Assembly (NCBI GenBank): GCA_028686345.1 | Contig: JAQUCE010000013.1 | Coordinates: forward strand, 1 to 64,000 | Origin: Kiritimatiellia bacterium | GTDB lineage: Bacteria; Verrucomicrobiota; Kiritimatiellia; RFP12; UBA1067 | DNA length: 64,000 bases | Direction of reading: 5' to 3' | Shown here: one piece after another, positions 50,133 through 59,423 of the stretch | How the letters are laid out: the number at the start of each line of letters is the position of its first letter | Position numbering within the stretch: the first letter of the stretch is position 1 | Position numbers and translations under genes: made by a program | Notes under the pieces: generated by a model | Seen by the model: the letters and a program-made list of their open reading frames with translations, nothing else | The model's database searches: none | What the model was told of the DNA's origin: nothing

Positions 50133-50861
50133 ATGATTTCAAAACTTGCCATAGCCGATATAGATGCGCTGATCGCTGCGGGGGCAACTCCAACCCCGCA
50201 GCAGATCATCACGCTAAATGCGCTTGGGTGTGCAATCAATTTTGCAAACCCCGAGATCACGTCGGCTCCGCGCGTGGCTCCGGTCGGCAACTCTTTTTTA
50301 TACGAGTTCACCTTGCAGGCTGAGCAGTGGTTTTGTGATTTTGCCGGCAAGTGGTGGGAAAAAGAGAGCTTGGTTTACGCTCTCGCCTGGGCCTGTGCCA
50401 ACGGCACAAAGCCCGGCTTTTTTGCGGATTTTACCGATGAATTCCCAACGCTAAAAGCTATCACAACTTGGTACCACTCGCTAAATTGTACGGCTGAGCA
50501 ATTCCACGCGGCGCTGAACTATGTGATCCGCGCTGAAGATCGCTTGATTGAAGATGAGTACAAAAAAGCGCTCAAACCCAAAGTCGCGCCAAAAGAAAAG
50601 CTGTTTGAGATCCCCGACCTTGATCCAGACTCGAAGCTGGAGGATCTCACCCGCGAATGTCTAGCTGCCGGATTAGCTCTCACTCCTGCCCAAATTGGCA
50701 CGCTGACCGGTGTCGCGGTAATCGATATTCTGCGCCGCTGGACCCGCCTGCAGTTGGCGCGTTCTCCTGGCAGCTCCGACTCTACCGCGCGCCGAATTCG
50801 CGGATCCGCAGAAGCCAAATATTTCCGCTACCTGGAGGCTATAAAACATGGCCAACAATAA
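50133..50861 (+). CDS. tail assembly chaperone-like protein candidate
   Basis: 242 aa, overlaps tape measure start. Confidence 0.4.
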   Translation: MISKLAIADIDALIAAGATPTPQQIITLNALGCAINFANPEITSAPRVAPVGNSFLYEFTLQAEQWFCDFAGKWWEKESLVYALAWACANGTKPGFFADFTDEFPTLKAITTWYHSLNCTAEQFHAALNYVIRAEDRLIEDEYKKALKPKVAPKEKLFEIPDLDPDSKLEDLTRECLAAGLALTPAQIGTLTGVAVIDILRRWTRLQLARSPGSSDSTARRIRGSAEAKYFRYLEAIKHGQQ

Positions 50862-52563
50862 TGTAACTCTCTCAATTAACGGCAAGGATAAGGCCACGCC
50901 AGTAATTGCGCAGGTCAAAGCCTCAACCGTTGCCCTGGGAGTTGCGGTTGGAAATTTGGCGACAAAAGGTCTTGTTTTCTTAATCAATCAAACCCGCAGT
51001 TTTATCGACGCGGCCCTCGATTGCGAACGCGCGAATATGATGGTGGATGCTTCTTTGCGCGGGATCGGCAAATATACCCCTGAACTGGCCCAAAAAATGA
51101 AGGATCTTGCCGGGACAATCCAGGACGAAATCGGCGGTTCAGATGAATATTTTAAGGATATTGTTAGCCAGCTCCTGACTCTCGGAGTCTCCACCGATAA
51201 AATTGATCAGGCCACCCGCGCGGTTCTCTCGCTTGAAGCGGTCGGCAGAGGCGGCGCCGCCGCCATGACCGCTATTGCCCGCGCCGCCGAAGGCGATTAT
51301 CAGGCTTTCGAGCGGCTTATTCCGGCTGTGCGAAATGCAACCACCGACACCGAAAAACTTGCCGCCATCAATGCGACCATCGCCGCCGGCTATGCCCAGC
51401 AGGAGGCAAAACTTCAAACTGTCGGCGGCGCGTGGGAAGCACTTAAAGGCCGGCTCGGCGATGCGCAGGAAGCTTTTACGAACGCAATTTTCGAAGGCCT
51501 CGGGCTCTCCGGCACCTTTGGTGATATGCAGACCGCGGTTGGTAATTTTTTGCAGAGCGATCAATGGAATAATTTTTTAGAGAAACTCGAATCAAGCGCC
51601 CGATTTGCAAAGGATCTTGTAACAGCCATGCTCTCAACCAGCGGCTTTAAAGCGGTTGGGGTAGCCCTCGGGGATGTAATCCTTGCAGCCCTAAAAGATG
51701 GTGCGGATTATGTCAGCGAGGCTATAAAAAACGCGCTTGGGAAGCAGGCTGTAAAAGATTATCAAGAAAAATATTCTAACGACCCAATCGCCCGCGCTGC
51801 TCGCTGGCTGGGTGCGAAATCGGCCGGCGCATCAAATGAAGATGCCGCCGCTATGATGGATCGCACCGATCTTGCTGTCGGCGGCGCCGGAGGCAGCGCC
51901 GGCAGACTTGGAAGGGCAATTGAAAAGCTCAAAGAAGTAATTGAAGAGCAGACCAAAAAAACCGAGGAAAATACAAACGCTGTTGAAGAAAACACCGACA
52001 AGCCAGCTCCGCCCGCCCTCGCCCCAGTTGTCGGCAAACCAAAAGAAAATAAGGAGCTCCAGGCAGTTGACAAGCGTATTGCTGAACAAGAAAAACAGGC
52101 TGTCAAAAAAGCTGTTGCCGACCGCATAGCCCAGGAGCAGAAAAACGTGGCCCTGGCCGACGCCGATATTGCGGATGCCAGGAAAATACTTGGCGACAAA
52201 AAAACTCCCGCGCAGGCTATCGCAGATCGTAATCAGGAGATTGCCGCCGAAAAGGCCGAAGCCAAAGAATCAAAAAAGATTATGGATCGCTACGACAATA
52301 TCAAAAAAAGACAGGCAGCTGCTGGCAATATGGGATTTAGGCTCAATCGCCGCGACCAGGAGCTTGTTGCTGGTGTGGAGGAAGAGCAAGCCCGGCAAGC
52401 GGTTGCCGGGCAAATGCTCAAAGATGCGCAGGCCGACAAACAAAAAGCAGAAGACCGGTTGGAAGCTGCTCGCGCCGAAGAAAAAAAGCTCCAGACCGAC
52501 CAGCTCGCTGAACTGAAAAAAATCCGCGAGAAAATAATCGAATCTTTAACGGTGGGGAGTTGA
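50848..52563 (+). CDS. tail tape measure protein
   Basis: 571 aa, Ala/Lys/Glu-rich coiled coil plus hydrophobic segments. Confidence 0.65.
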   Translation: MANNNVTLSINGKDKATPVIAQVKASTVALGVAVGNLATKGLVFLINQTRSFIDAALDCERANMMVDASLRGIGKYTPELAQKMKDLAGTIQDEIGGSDEYFKDIVSQLLTLGVSTDKIDQATRAVLSLEAVGRGGAAAMTAIARAAEGDYQAFERLIPAVRNATTDTEKLAAINATIAAGYAQQEAKLQTVGGAWEALKGRLGDAQEAFTNAIFEGLGLSGTFGDMQTAVGNFLQSDQWNNFLEKLESSARFAKDLVTAMLSTSGFKAVGVALGDVILAALKDGADYVSEAIKNALGKQAVKDYQEKYSNDPIARAARWLGAKSAGASNEDAAAMMDRTDLAVGGAGGSAGRLGRAIEKLKEVIEEQTKKTEENTNAVEENTDKPAPPALAPVVGKPKENKELQAVDKRIAEQEKQAVKKAVADRIAQEQKNVALADADIADARKILGDKKTPAQAIADRNQEIAAEKAEAKESKKIMDRYDNIKKRQAAAGNMGFRLNRRDQELVAGVEEEQARQAVAGQMLKDAQADKQKAEDRLEAARAEEKKLQTDQLAELKKIREKIIESLTVGS

Positions 52564-52564
52564 T

Positions 52565-52888
52565 ATGGCCGGCGGACTTTTTGCATCTTATAGCGATACC
52601 AATAAAAGGATCTTGGAAACTCCCAGCGTCGTGGAAAAACCAACCGGACAAGTTATCCCCGGCAGCGAATCCGGAATGTATAAAGTTGTTCAGCGCACCG
52701 AGACCGAGCGCTATCAGTATTTCGGCATGACCGAAGCAGCCGCCGCAACTTGCACCACTGCCATCGAGGCCCTTTCATCCGACTCTGTGAGCTACAAGGC
52801 CTCCGGCACGCCAGTTGGAGATTCGCCGATGTGGAATGTTAATGTCACGAAAGTTAAAATCACAATTACTGCTGTCGAGATCATTTAA
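52565..52888 (+). CDS. tail protein, hypothetical
   Basis: 107 aa, tight packing. Confidence 0.45.
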   Translation: MAGGLFASYSDTNKRILETPSVVEKPTGQVIPGSESGMYKVVQRTETERYQYFGMTEAAAATCTTAIEALSSDSVSYKASGTPVGDSPMWNVNVTKVKITITAVEII

Positions 52889-52905
52889 CCAAAGGAGTTT
52901 TTTAC

Positions 52906-53271
52906 ATGAGCGCCCAAAGCCAATATTCAATTTTGTTCCGTCGTTTCCCGCTCGGCGCCGGGCTTAGCAATATGAATCTCAAACACGATCTCGATATTGT
53001 GTACAACTTTATCGAGAGTTTTCGTGGTGATAACGGGCTTGTAGTGCTGAAATCTGACGACGGCTCAACGGTGATAGATACCGATGATGGCCAGCCTTCC
53101 GGCTCCGGCTCTGGCGGCGGCGCCGCCGACTTTGACGCAATGTTTGAGTTTAAATCAGCGGCAATTGTTAGTGGCAAATTAGAGGTTGTTTTCACAACCA
53201 AAAACGTTAGTTCGGGCGATACTGGAGCTGACATAACAGCCAAAATCCCGGTAGTACTTTTTAGCGATTGA
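52906..53271 (+). CDS. tail protein, hypothetical
   Basis: 121 aa, Gly/Ser linker. Confidence 0.45.
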   Translation: MSAQSQYSILFRRFPLGAGLSNMNLKHDLDIVYNFIESFRGDNGLVVLKSDDGSTVIDTDDGQPSGSGSGGGAADFDAMFEFKSAAIVSGKLEVVFTTKNVSSGDTGADITAKIPVVLFSD

Positions 53272-53280
53272 GAGGTTTTT

Positions 53281-53760
53281 ATGTCAGATCCCGTTTACAG
53301 TTTAATTACAGATTTGGAAGGCAATGGACCTTGTATGGCGCCGTATCCAAAACAAGGTTCACTGGTTGCCATGCTTACGCCGTGCCCCTTTGCCGATCTG
53401 GATTTTATTCCTGGCAGTTCCACTACAAATTATAGTGATCTTTCGTATGGCAGCGGCTTTATCAAGGCGACAACAAGCAAGTCTCCCGCTGACGCAACCA
53501 TAAGTTTCCGCCTAAAACATAACGGGGGAAACCGTACAATAAAAATAAGCAATAGCGCTAACTCGACATTCTATTCCGCGCATTACTTTTTATGGATTAA
53601 CGGTTATACTGATTATATTCTGCATCCGCTGACTCTCGGAGATAATATTTTAGTCCCGCCATATTATCGATATCAGCTGAGAATCACCATCCAGGCGTAT
53701 CAGCAAACAAACATTCAAGAGGATTTTGAAGAGATTTGGGTTAAAGCCGAAATATTTTAA
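53281..53760 (+). CDS. hypothetical tail protein
   Basis: 159 aa. Confidence 0.45.
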   Translation: MSDPVYSLITDLEGNGPCMAPYPKQGSLVAMLTPCPFADLDFIPGSSTTNYSDLSYGSGFIKATTSKSPADATISFRLKHNGGNRTIKISNSANSTFYSAHYFLWINGYTDYILHPLTLGDNILVPPYYRYQLRITIQAYQQTNIQEDFEEIWVKAEIF

Positions 53761-53771
53761 AAAGGAGAACC

Positions 53772-54275
53772 ATGTACAAAAATACCATATCGCTACGCCC
53801 TGACAAGCCAAACTTTCCGCTTACCCCGATCTGGGTCGGGATGGGATCCGCCGCACTCTTCAGAGTCAGCGGATTACCTAAAATCGATGGACTAACGATC
53901 CGCTTAATTCTGCGCCCGCTAATCAGCGACGACGAATCAATTGCCATTGATGGCGAGGTGGATGATGGTGCCGGCAGAATTTACGCCGCTAGTTGGTATT
54001 TTCCAACTGCTGGGCAAACCAAGTACGAGATAATTTTTTTCATTCCGCCAGCCAACCCCGGCGACGATCCAGTTGCTTACTGGTGCGGTTCCGGGCAATT
54101 AAATATCATGGAGGCAGCCACCGAGGCCTATCTTCCTGGCCCGCCCCCGATAATTCCACCAGAAACTTATGTTCGTAACCCACTCACTGGACTTTATCAC
54201 CTAGTGACCGCAATTCAAAATGATTATGGCGACATCACGCTCTCAGTTGCCGAGGAAGGGATCCATCATGTATAA
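53772..54275 (+). CDS. hypothetical tail protein
   Basis: 167 aa; RBS aaaggagaa. Confidence 0.45.
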   Translation: MYKNTISLRPDKPNFPLTPIWVGMGSAALFRVSGLPKIDGLTIRLILRPLISDDESIAIDGEVDDGAGRIYAASWYFPTAGQTKYEIIFFIPPANPGDDPVAYWCGSGQLNIMEAATEAYLPGPPPIIPPETYVRNPLTGLYHLVTAIQNDYGDITLSVAEEGIHHV

Positions 54276-55251
54276 AATTATTCTGATCACCCCGCTATTG
54301 CTTAGCCTCTCAGTCTGCGCAGCGCCCATGGCCACGGAAAATTATGTCAATCAAAAAGTCGCGTCAATTGAAATTATTGCGACCAACGCCGCCGCCGTCG
54401 CCGCCACCGCCATCCAACCTCCGGGCACCAACGGATTTTTGCGGCTGGAAGATCTTCCAGCAGTAGAAAGTCCCGACGAAACAGACCCCCGCGCCATGAG
54501 GCTGTTCCATTACGGCGACCCTGATATCGTAATTACCCCAGCGAGCGACTTCGGGTTTGATTCTGATACCGGAACGATTACAGGCTATACAGGAAGCAAC
54601 CCTGATATCGTACTACCTTATGAGATCGGCGGCGTCCCCGTCGTGACGATTGGGATTAGTGCGTTTGATGGTGATATTGTTTTAAAAACGTTAACGGCAC
54701 CAAAGACCTTGACCAGCATCGGCAGCGATGCTTTTGCAGACAGCTCCTTGACCTCCTTGGTCGCCCCTGCACTGACCACCATCGACACCGGTGCTTTTTT
54801 CGTAAGCTCCTTGACCTCCTTGGTCGCCCCTGCACTGACCACCATCGGCGACCTCGCTTTTAGAAGCAGCTCTTTGACTATCTTAACCGCCCCCTCACTG
54901 ACCACCATCGGCGACTATGCTTTTGAAAGCAGTTCTCTGACCACTGTCTACTACGGCGGAAACCAACCTACTGCGGGTGTAGGCATTTACGACGGTACCC
55001 CCACCAACCTGGTCAGTTACGTAACCGACCCGACCGCCACTGGATGGGGTGACAACTTCAGAGACAGACCAGTAGTTAGGTTACCGTTATACGCGGATGC
55101 GGTCTACAGCGGTGGCTCGCTGGTTGTGACCGAGGCCACAAAAGAGCTACACCAAGACACTTACACCAACTTAGTTTGGCGTAACGTATTTTCTAACGGC
55201 TGGGTGTGGTTGGTAGCATATACCAATACGCCAGGAGGAGGTCAACTATGA
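54268..55251 (+). CDS. signal-peptide-bearing BspA-like leucine-rich-repeat protein (tail tip/fibre region)
   Basis: MYKIILITPLLLSLSVCAAP; SLTSLVAPALTTIDTGAFFVS/SLTSLVAPALTTIGDLAFRSS/SLTILTAPSLTTIGDYAFESS. Confidence 0.75.
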   Translation: MYKIILITPLLLSLSVCAAPMATENYVNQKVASIEIIATNAAAVAATAIQPPGTNGFLRLEDLPAVESPDETDPRAMRLFHYGDPDIVITPASDFGFDSDTGTITGYTGSNPDIVLPYEIGGVPVVTIGISAFDGDIVLKTLTAPKTLTSIGSDAFADSSLTSLVAPALTTIDTGAFFVSSLTSLVAPALTTIGDLAFRSSSLTILTAPSLTTIGDYAFESSSLTTVYYGGNQPTAGVGIYDGTPTNLVSYVTDPTATGWGDNFRDRPVVRLPLYADAVYSGGSLVVTEATKELHQDTYTNLVWRNVFSNGWVWLVAYTNTPGGGQL

Positions 55252-56042
55252 GATATTTCTTAACCATACTTTTAGCGGCATTTGCTATCACCGGAGCCAC
55301 GGCAGCAGAAACCAATTGGAATAATTTTGCAGCGCAGTATCTTATGGCAGATCAGCACGGCAAGATCATCCCGCAGGGGTACGCCGCTGGTTTGCAGGAG
55401 ATCGCCGCCACCGAGGCGCAGGCAGCCGCAACGGCCACGGCAGCCCAGCTCGTGACCGAGACTACGGCGGCAGCGTCCAACGTTGTCGCAGATGTAGTTT
55501 CCGCTCTAACCGGAGCCTACGGTTTTGCGTACGTCACCGGCCACACTGTCAGCTTTTCAGGCGCGGTCCAGGTTTCGACAAATGTCAGTGCGCAGATTAT
55601 ACACATGGAGCTCGGCGCGGGTGGCAATATGACGACCAATGCAATCGCGCACAGTGGTCATTATGTCTGGCATGTTTACAGCGAGGCGATGAACACCATG
55701 CCGGCAATAAAATATAAACGAGAACTGGATGGAACCAACGCGTGGGAATTTGTAGCCTTCCAAAGCACGGCCGAGTTTACTGATACAACCGTTGAGGGCA
55801 TTACTTATCCAGTAGTTTACCGATCGACAGTCTGGCTTCCCTCAATTTATGATCAAGCTTTTTTTATGGCTTTTTGCGAGATCAAAGGCGGTGGGCAAGC
55901 TGGCGCACTGCTGGATATTGAAGGCGGTTTATCGGTCGGCGGCAAGGTCGGTTTTACTGGCCAAATCACGCGCAACGGCAAAATTTACACGTATATCACT
56001 GGCCTTTTAATGGGCGTCGAAGATGAGGAGATTCAGCCATGA
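55248..56042 (+). CDS. signal-peptide-bearing protein, tail fibre region
   Basis: MRYFLTILLAAFAITGATAAE... Confidence 0.5.
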   Translation: MRYFLTILLAAFAITGATAAETNWNNFAAQYLMADQHGKIIPQGYAAGLQEIAATEAQAAATATAAQLVTETTAAASNVVADVVSALTGAYGFAYVTGHTVSFSGAVQVSTNVSAQIIHMELGAGGNMTTNAIAHSGHYVWHVYSEAMNTMPAIKYKRELDGTNAWEFVAFQSTAEFTDTTVEGITYPVVYRSTVWLPSIYDQAFFMAFCEIKGGGQAGALLDIEGGLSVGGKVGFTGQITRNGKIYTYITGLLMGVEDEEIQP

Positions 56043-56350
56043 CTAAAAAACACTTTAAAGCCGCCGGGTTTTTGCTTTTAGCGGCAATATTAACCATCTA
56101 TGCCGGTACAAAACACGACATAGGTTTCCGGCTGGAAAAGCCGTTAGAAACCCCTGACGGAGTCTGGTTCCAGTGGTCGGGCGCGTCGGCAGACCAGACG
56201 CACAGCTTGTATCGCAGACTCTATAAATCCGAAGGCGCAACGTGGGAGCGGATCGCCATGGGGTTGTCCGGTGTAAACGGCGGGACCCTAGTGCAAGGAT
56301 TTACATTGGACCAAACTTATGAGTACGAGCTACGTGAGGACGCGCCATGA
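56039..56350 (+). CDS. signal/TM-bearing small protein
   Basis: MTKKHFKAAGFLLLAAILTIYAG... Confidence 0.45.
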   Translation: MTKKHFKAAGFLLLAAILTIYAGTKHDIGFRLEKPLETPDGVWFQWSGASADQTHSLYRRLYKSEGATWERIAMGLSGVNGGTLVQGFTLDQTYEYELREDAP

Positions 56351-57129
56351 TGAGATACACAATCATACTTTTATCAGCATTGACTCTCTCTGTGTCGGCT
56401 CAGACTTCTAACGTCCAGCGCGTAAAAGCCTGGACCCGCACACATATCATGGGTGTGCCAGGCGGACAAGTGCTCGACCCAACAGGCAAAGTTGCACCCG
56501 CGCAAAGGTACGAGGCAGCCGCAGCCTCAGTGATCGAATCAAGTAATCTTGTGGCAGCCGCAGCGGTTGGTCTTGATGCGGCATTAGGCAAACTTTACTC
56601 CATCACTGGGCGCGTGGATGAATTTTCTAGCAGAATCTACATCGCCGCAGACATGGAGGAAGATCCTGGTTACGAAAATCTACAAGGCAGCGTGGTCGGT
56701 GAATCGGTTGACCCGGATGGTACCGTGCATTATTTTTGCCATTATTCGCGTCTTTTAGCGTCTCCACCTAAAACCAGTTGGGCTTTTGATGTCGCTCCCG
56801 GCGTGATCCTTTGGGCTGATGGAGTTGTCGCGACCAATAATGTTTTAACTGACTGCGGCGGATATGATTGCTACGACATATCAGTGCACTCACCCCCGGG
56901 AATCGGTAATGTAGTTTTGCGGGCCGAAAAGTACATGAAGATCGGCGCACCGGACAAACCTCTAAACATTGATGATGCAGGGATTAATTTGATTGTTGAT
57001 GGCGTATCAGCAGAGCCGTTTACAGGCGAGGTTGTTTATACCAACGATTCAACGTGTTTCACAGAAATTTATCTAGCGGGTACGCTTTATCAAGTCGCAA
57101 CAAATGCAATAAGTGGAGAACAGCTATGA
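56347..57129 (+). CDS. signal-peptide-bearing hypothetical protein
   Basis: MMRYTIILLSALTLSVSAQ... Confidence 0.5.
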   Translation: MMRYTIILLSALTLSVSAQTSNVQRVKAWTRTHIMGVPGGQVLDPTGKVAPAQRYEAAAASVIESSNLVAAAAVGLDAALGKLYSITGRVDEFSSRIYIAADMEEDPGYENLQGSVVGESVDPDGTVHYFCHYSRLLASPPKTSWAFDVAPGVILWADGVVATNNVLTDCGGYDCYDISVHSPPGIGNVVLRAEKYMKIGAPDKPLNIDDAGINLIVDGVSAEPFTGEVVYTNDSTCFTEIYLAGTLYQVATNAISGEQL

Positions 57130-57623
57130 AACACTACGATAGAATGAGCCAATACGAAAAGGAGATTCGTGATATGAAAATTAGTGACTACGTTTTAGGC
57201 GGTTTAATCTTGGCAGTAATTCTGTTTTTTTGTGCGGTGGAATTTTGCTCAGCCGCCGCGGCGGAGACTTGGCTCACAAAAGAGAGAGCCGCAGCCCTCA
57301 AACGCGTGGCCGATCAACCCCGCATCACGGCCAAAGAAAAACAGCCCGACGGAACGGTAATTTACTATTGGAAGCGTGGACCCGAAATTTACGCAACAAC
57401 GCAGCAGGTGGCCAAGATCGCCGGAAAAAAAGCAAGATCAGCCTGGAGCGAAAAACTGGACGCGGAAAAATTTGAAAAAGAACGAATCATACAGGAGATA
57501 AAAGCTATCAAGGGCAAGCCTACGGCCAAAGCTCTCGACGCCATCCTGAAGAATCACGAGGATCGTGAAGCCACTCCACCGGAGTTTCGGTTCGGGCGCG
57601 ACACCTCGGGATTTATTTATTAA
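57126..57623 (+). CDS. membrane-anchored/exported hypothetical protein
   Basis: hydrophobic YVLGGLILAVILFFCAVEFCSAAAAE. Confidence 0.45.
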   Translation: MKHYDRMSQYEKEIRDMKISDYVLGGLILAVILFFCAVEFCSAAAAETWLTKERAAALKRVADQPRITAKEKQPDGTVIYYWKRGPEIYATTQQVAKIAGKKARSAWSEKLDAEKFEKERIIQEIKAIKGKPTAKALDAILKNHEDREATPPEFRFGRDTSGFIY

Positions 57624-57736
57624 TTTCCCGCGGGTGCGGGAGAGCCCGCCGCCGACTTTTTTACAACAGAAAAATCGAACTGAAACTCTTAAAACACGGC
57701 GGCGGGCAAACATTTTAAACAAGAAAGATCGAAATT

Positions 57737-58015
57737 ATGAGCGAACCCAGCGTAATCCAAATGATGATCGATTCTCAGCGCCGTATCGAAGAAAAGCTAG
57801 ATCACGTGATGCAGCACGGATGCTCAAAGCTGCTCGACCAGAAAAACCTTCGTGACACGCAGAGCGAAATCTTCAAACGCCTAAAACAGATCGAAAACGA
57901 CCGTTCCGAGGATCGCGGAAAGCTAATCGTGATGCTTATGATTGTCGGTGCAATTGTGGGTGGCACACTCACAATGTTTTTTCGCTGGGTTGGAAATCGT
58001 TTTATGGGTTTTTAA
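57737..58015 (+). CDS. small coiled-coil protein with C-terminal TM (XhlA-like)
   Basis: SEPSVIQMMIDSQRRIEEKLDHVMQ...LIVMLMIVGAIVGGTLTMFF. Confidence 0.5.
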   Translation: MSEPSVIQMMIDSQRRIEEKLDHVMQHGCSKLLDQKNLRDTQSEIFKRLKQIENDRSEDRGKLIVMLMIVGAIVGGTLTMFFRWVGNRFMGF

Positions 58016-58037
58016 ACAACAAAAAAGAGGGTAAATT

Positions 58038-58391
58038 ATGAGTGATATAATTATCAAGTTACTGTCAACCGATGCGGTAATCGCGTTGATAATTGGTGCA
58101 TTTGTAACTTATATTGTAAAATGGCTCGCAAAAGATGGCGAAAAATTTAAGCAATATGAGGGTTACGCAATCACGGCCATTAAAGCCGCCGAAAGCCTAA
58201 TTCCAGATGACACTAAAAACCGCGGCGCGGCAAAATTAGACTTTGCTCTGCGCACTTTTTTGAGCAAATACGAGCGCGCAACCGGCACCGCGCCGGATGC
58301 TGCAACCGCGGCAAAAATCGAATCATGGATAACCGAAATTCACACTGCGCTTGAGGAAGCAGGCGCATTCAACAAGGTGATTGAGCTATGA
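58038..58391 (+). CDS. holin-like protein
   Basis: N-terminal TM, amphipathic remainder, late position. Confidence 0.5.
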   Translation: MSDIIIKLLSTDAVIALIIGAFVTYIVKWLAKDGEKFKQYEGYAITAIKAAESLIPDDTKNRGAAKLDFALRTFLSKYERATGTAPDAATAAKIESWITEIHTALEEAGAFNKVIEL

Positions 58392-58612
58392 TCTACTATC
58401 GAAAGTTGGATGAGGTGCGCAAGTGGGGGCGCTTGCGATATCTGATTGAGCGGCTATGTGATGGCAAAATCGCCACGATCAAACCGAGCTGGGTAAAGAG
58501 CTATGGTTTGCAGGATGTGCAAGGGCCGTTATACATGGCAGCCAGCCGGACAAAAGAGATCCGTCTGGACGGTTTGGAGTGGCAAAACAAAAAAGAGGAA
58601 GAAACATTATGA
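58388..58612 (+). CDS. hypothetical phage protein
   Basis: 74 aa, overlapping start and stop. Confidence 0.4.
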   Translation: MIYYRKLDEVRKWGRLRYLIERLCDGKIATIKPSWVKSYGLQDVQGPLYMAASRTKEIRLDGLEWQNKKEEETL

Positions 58613-59028
58613 AAAAAGTATTGATTATGACAATGGCAATCACGGCCGTCATGATTTTGAGTGGGTGTGTAAGTGCCAAAGCATTCACCAAGGTAAAGAG
58701 CCCTGATGGTGTTCAAACCGAATCCAGCGCCGCAGTATGGGGCTGGGGTGACAAAGCATCGCAGCTTGCGGCCGAGGGCCTTTTTGCTGACGGTACTGTA
58801 GAGGACTTAGGAGCTGGCTTCAAGACCACCACCGCCTCCCAGGAGTCCACCGGAATCGCACAGACCATCACGGCATTGACTCAATTCGTACAAGCGGCGG
58901 CAGCGGCTAAATCTCCGGTCGCGCTTGCAGCTCCGGTTGCGGCCAGGTCAATTGCAATCGCACCAGGCGAAACCTGCCCGACTTGCGGGCATTGCGATGA
59001 GTGCGCACCTCCGACTAGTGGCAGGTAA
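58609..59028 (+). CDS. small lipoprotein
   Basis: lipobox MILSGC; C-terminal CPTCGHCDEC. Confidence 0.55.
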   Translation: MKKVLIMTMAITAVMILSGCVSAKAFTKVKSPDGVQTESSAAVWGWGDKASQLAAEGLFADGTVEDLGAGFKTTTASQESTGIAQTITALTQFVQAAAAAKSPVALAAPVAARSIAIAPGETCPTCGHCDECAPPTSGR

Positions 59029-59057
59029 TCAGCCCCTGTTAATCCCTTAATCGCATT

Positions 59058-59087
59058 AAAAAGGGCTAAAAATCTTTAGCCCTTTTT
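59058..59087. terminator. bidirectional intrinsic terminator between convergent genes
   Basis: aaaaagggctaaa-aatc-tttagcccttttt. Confidence 0.85.
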
Positions 59088-59294
59088 AATCTCCTGATTG
59101 CCGCCACTTAGTGGTGGCAATAACTGTTCAATCGCTCGCCAAACAGCCACATCCGGCGCCGACTCCACAATCTTTTCATGCAGTTCAACTGGGATTCTCA
59201 CATTTTTATATTCGGTTGCCACCCGGCTTCTCGCCGCCTTCCTGCGCTGTGCTTTCGCCGCCGCGGTCATAGTATAGTCGCGTTTTTTAGCCAT
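59076..59294 (-). CDS. small regulator-like protein, divergent to the CRISPR-repeat RNA locus
   Basis: MAKKRDYTMTAAAKAQRRKAARSRVATEYKNVRIPVELHEKIVESAPDVAVWRAIEQLL (RHH-like VRIPVELHEKI); RBS aaaaaagga. Confidence 0.55.
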   Translation of the reverse strand: MAKKRDYTMTAAAKAQRRKAARSRVATEYKNVRIPVELHEKIVESAPDVAVWRAIEQLLPPLSGGNQEIKKG

Positions 59295-59317
59295 TCTTTT
59301 TATTTCCTTTTTTACGC

Positions 59318-59346
59318 TTGCATATCTGAGCAAACTTTGTTACTGT
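59318..59346 (+). promoter_or_regulatory. candidate promoter (TTGCAT-N17-TACTGT, extended TGn -10)
   Basis: TTGCAT 59318-59323; TGT-TACTGT; +1 expected near 59353. Confidence 0.4.
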
Positions 59347-59353
59347 TTTATTT

Positions 59354-59382
59354 GTCGCGAGGAAACTCGCGTGGATTGAAAC
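59354..59382 (+). repeat. solitary type I-C-like CRISPR repeat
   Basis: GTCGCGAGGAAACTCGCGTGGATTGAAAC; 6-bp stem CGCGAG/CTCGCG with GAAA loop; GTCGC...GCGTGGATTGAAAC matches the type I-C consensus ends. Confidence 0.75.
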
Positions 59383-59423
59383 ATATCTGTTGCCTGGAGC
59401 TAGCCCTTCGTGGCAAAAATTAA

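Noticed and set aside
59178-59423. 81-aa plus-strand ORF covering the CRISPR-like repeat
   Set aside because: Overlaps the divergent regulator gene, no RBS, Cys/Phe/Leu-rich without protein character; a non-coding RNA fits better.
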